Below, one piece after another: positions 61,275-64,000 of a stretch of DNA of 64,000 nt (within the stretch, counting starts at the first letter, position 1; every line of letters starts with the position of its first letter). Origin of the DNA: Agapanthus africanus. Its lineage: Eukaryota > Streptophyta > Magnoliopsida > Asparagales > Amaryllidaceae. The stretch lies in the NCBI GenBank assembly GCA_030015575.1, contig JASDDO010000019.1, forward strand, positions 516,990,986 through 517,054,985. Reading direction: 5' to 3'. The notes beneath the pieces were generated by a model that saw only the letters and a list, made by a program, of their open reading frames with translations, made no database searches and had not been told where the DNA came from. A program made the position numbers and the translations under genes.

Positions 61275-62042
61275 TATGTATTTCTTGAGAATTTGAAATC
61301 TATTTTCCTTGGGAGATTGGAACCCATGAATTGGAGAGGGTTTTGAATATTGTGATGACATCAATTACTTTTAATTAGTTCTATTCTTCATGTATATTCC
61401 ATAGTTTTTTCCCCCCTTTACATTTAAAAGTTATTAAAAACAAAATGAAAAATCGAAACCGAAGTTTGGCAACCCGACTTTATATTTAGATGGAAAAATC
61501 TACCTCTAAACATTACGAGGTCGATTTCGATATGGAAAATTTAGATTTAGATTTTTTATAATTAAAATCATTGCAAGGCCGATTTGACTGTATGACACAT
61601 ATATCCTAGGACTGTATATGACACACAATTACGCATCGATCAATACTAGAATTTTAACGCAACATATTAACCAAATGAAGATCTGCCTTCTGGATGTATT
61701 TTACTATTGTTTCATATTTTCTTTGGCTTTAAGGTGGTGATGTTTTTTGTAGATGTTAATAATATTAGATTGTTTGAGTCTACAATATTGCATTTGTTTT
61801 TGGAATTAATAAGAAAGAGACGACTTTGAATATTTTGATGTATATTATGATTTGCTTGAACTATATATGATGATAATCTATGGTTTTTTTTTTGTTTAAC
61901 AACAATCTAGGCATTAAAGAAATATTGAAAACATAATCATAACTCAAATCGGGGTTGGCGACCCGGCTTTCAGCGTTTTAACATTTTAAAAAGATTGAAA
62001 TCAGAACCGGGGTTCCCAAACTCAGTTTTTAGTTAGTGTTAA
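61275..62042. other. AT-rich spacer before element H
   Basis: No gene seen. A related sequence (aaccg-a/g-ggtt-ggc-a/g-acccg-g/a-ctt) occurs near 61.47 and 61.95 kb, which may be remains of another repeat. Confidence 0.4.
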
Positions 62043-62775
62043 TGATGGTGCTCGATATTGGCGATCCCCAAGATCATGACACGTGGCAGGTGACGTGCTC
62101 TAGAACTCAGAAGAAGAGGCCCACGGGGGCCAACCAAGCCACCCTATACCCGACCTGCAAGCACAAGTTAGCTCTCCTCGGGGCTCCCAGCAAATTAGCC
62201 TTCTCGGCCCCTCAGCTCGTCTCGAGCTGCCGCAGGACCAAGGCTCCTCGGCCTCCTCGCTCGTCCCCGAGCTCCCTCCAAGGCCGTCTTCCTTGGCTCT
62301 CCGACCAACTCCACCACTCCCAGGCGTAACCGCCGCTCCGTGAGTCTTGCCATGTGCGGACTTTATGCCAGCAACGTCCCACGTTCCGCGCCATCACGAT
62401 CCCCATTAATGGGCGATCCGCTCTCTACGCGGGCGTGACGTCGGGAGCGTAACTGCCGGCGAGATTCTCGCGCCCGTTGCTGCATGCTCCACCGCTATAT
62501 AAACCCCCATCACAGAGGGGTCAAGTAAGCCATTTTTTACTCTTTTAAGCCGTTACTCTGCTCGGATCTCATCACTAACTTGAGCGTCGGAGGGTCCTTG
62601 GTGGTACCAAACCACCCCGGGACTTCTTTGCAGGTACTCGGCACCAACTCCCTCACTTCACTTCTTCCTCCAAAAACCTATTGAGACCCACACGCAACGG
62701 AGGATAATCAACTAAGTCCATCGCGAGATCAACGGAAGACAGCATCTGACGGAGGCCTGAAAAGGACCTCCATCA
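62043..62775 (+). repeat. 5' LTR of element H (733 bp)
   Basis: tgatgg at the start and ccatca at the end, a 6-bp inverted terminal repeat. Promoter box tatataaa at 62496-62503. The 97-codon frame at 62036-62329 lies in U3 and is not a gene. Confidence 0.8.
62496..62503 (+). promoter_or_regulatory. TATA box of element H LTR
   Basis: tatataaa in accgctatataaaccccc, about 280 bp before the LTR end. Confidence 0.75.
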
Positions 62776-62776
62776 G

Positions 62777-62795
62777 TTGGCGCCGTCTGTGGGAA
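62777..62795 (+). other. Primer-binding site of element H
   Basis: ttggcgccgtctgtgggaa, one base after the LTR. This form is frequent in Tat/Retand gypsy elements. Confidence 0.85.
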
Positions 62796-62839
62796 TCAAC
62801 TCCCCAAAACACAAAGTTGGCCTTCCGATCTCCTCCCAA

Positions 62840-63947
62840 ATGGCGAGCAGCCACCCTGAGGATCCCGGTACCAGCCGCCGCCTTACACTCACCTCTTGAG
62901 CGACGGGACTAAGTATGCCTCCGACTCGCTCATAAGGACGTTCACCGAGGAATTGCTCTCCGTCCATGTCTCCTCACGCAACAAGCCTCCAAAGGTCTCT
63001 CTGTTCGACGGGAAAACCGACCCAAAAGACCATCTGGACGCTTTCACTGCGGGGATGAGCTTCCAGGATCACTCCGACGCCGTCCAGTGCAGAGCCTTCC
63101 CGGCCACCCTTATCCGCGCAGGTTGGGATTGGTTCCGGAGGCTCGAGCCTCGCTTAATTTCGACCTTCGACAAGCTAGCTACCCAGTTCCTCGGCCATTT
63201 CGTGGGGAACCGTCGACAGAAGCGCACGGTCGACTACCTCTTCACGGTTAAGAGTGGGGACAAGGAAATGTTCAAGGCCTACATTACCCGTTTCTACAAC
63301 GCCCTTCTCGAGGTGCTCGATCACCGGGACGAGACCGTCACCACGGCGCTTAGATCCGGTCTGAGGCACAAAAAATGGTTACGCTCCTTCGTGTTAGCGC
63401 AACCTAAGACCATGGCCGAGGTCATGGCGTGGACCGAGCGCGAGATTTAGCTGGAATCCGAGGTGAATGCTAACCTCCCCCGGGCAGAACGGACCGACCA
63501 GAAGAAGAGGGCTCGGGAGGAGAGGCCGGAGCGTCAGCAGCCCTACCACCCGAAGTTCCAGGAGTATACCCCCCTCAACGTCTCCCTCGCGGTGTTGCTG
63601 GAGGAGGCCCAGAACGAGGGTTTTTCAAGTTCCCTCCGATCCCGCGTCAGGCTGCAAAGCGAACCCAGGGCCCCTACCGCGCTTTCCACCGGGTACTGGG
63701 CCACGCCACAGAGGACTGCAAACAACTAAAGGACTACATCGAAGAGCTCATCCGATCTTGGCACCTCGCCGCCTACCTGAGGGACAAACGGCAGCCTGAC
63801 CGCGAGCAGGAGCAGCATCACCCTCCTGCCCACCTGACCATCGGTCAGATCATGCTTGCCTCGACGGATGACCGGCCCGGAGCTCAGGGGGCGCCATGCC
63901 TTATGTCAGGCGCGGGGACCAACAGCCCTTCAGGGGGCTCGGCCTAG
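62840..63947 (+). pseudogene. Gypsy gag of element H, broken
   Basis: The ATG at 62840 opens MASSHPEDPGTSRR, ends at a stop at 62897, and the main gag is one frame over (62896-63450). It has the gag core: KVSLFDGKTDPKDHLDAF, AVQCRAFPATL, GWDWFRRL, ATQFLGHF, RRQKRTVDYLF and KEMFKAYITRFYNALLEV. A TAG at 63448 interrupts it. It continues in the same frame to about 63623 (EYTPLNVSLAVLL), then shifts frame to the part with FHRVLGHATEDCKQLKDYIE. In that zinc-knuckle-like stretch the first Cys has become Tyr. The frame ends at 63947. At least two frameshifts and one stop make it a dead gag. Confidence 0.85.
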
Positions 63948-64000
63948 GCCTCTAAAGTCATCTACTAGCCTGTACCTTTCTTTTAAAGCAATGCAAATTC

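Larger units (their letters stand above)
62043..64000 (+). mobile_element. Ty3/gypsy Tat/Retand-like element H, 5' part
   Basis: LTR 62043-62775, primer site at 62777-62795 and the gag region to the window end. GC-rich, unlike the surrounding DNA. The gag belongs to the kind found in Tat/Retand elements. Pol and the 3' LTR lie beyond the window, so completeness and target duplication cannot be judged. Confidence 0.85.

Noticed and set aside
62036..62329. 97-codon GC-rich ORF
   Set aside because: Lies within the U3 part of the element H LTR.

Overview
The window looks like nuclear DNA of a flowering plant. It holds one spliced protein-coding gene with GT-AG introns, set among nested LTR retrotransposons, MITE-like hairpins and AT-rich repeats. 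I found no rRNA gene, tRNA gene, CRISPR array or prokaryotic-style operon. The species cannot be read from the sequence.

The one host gene is MED33 (REF4/RFR1 family, a plant Mediator subunit) at 24121-59615 on the + strand. I rebuilt 12 exons. All splice phases agree, giving 3,921 coding bases (1,306 codons plus stop) with no internal stop. Intron 2 is 20,605 bp, of which 19,816 bp is a single compound retrotransposon insertion. Introns 3, 9 and 10 carry further small elements (MULE-like and hAT-like MITEs, long hairpins, tandem duplications).

Left flank (1-21892): a nest of LTR elements. Element D (-, 20866-21892, 5' end only) is interrupted by C2 (-, 2488-20865). C2 is interrupted by E (+, 4856-13362, TSD ggtat), by solo LTR F (-, 14474-16692, TSD atcag) and, at its 3' side, by sequence X (1-2487) that runs off the window. 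E is a non-autonomous gypsy-like element with no pol. It has two damaged ORFs and a second promoter-like block in front of ORF2. 21893-24120 is gene-free and ends in the MED33 promoter.

Intron 2: copia element A (-, 25283-45098, TSD atatt) contains a MITE in its left LTR, a foreign 2-kb LTR called B joined to a second copia pol, and the young element C1 (+, 32337-44151, TSD gtagg, both LTRs 2,130 bp). C1 contains solo LTR G (-, 37361-39445). The order of events is A, then B, with recombination between A and B; C1 after A; G after C1.

Right flank (59616-64000): the gene's 3' end, a 0.7-kb hairpin element, and the 5' part of a Ty3/gypsy Tat/Retand-like element H (+) with LTR, TATA box, primer-binding site and a broken gag.

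The most unusual signals are: (1) pairs of GC-rich palindromes built on ccgcgg-NN-ccgcgg near the 5' leader of otherwise different elements (E, C1, D); (2) the A/B copia chimera with two RNase H regions and two LTR types; (3) the second promoter-plus-ORF cassette inside E; (4) an intact Mediator gene spliced across a 20-kb nested transposon.
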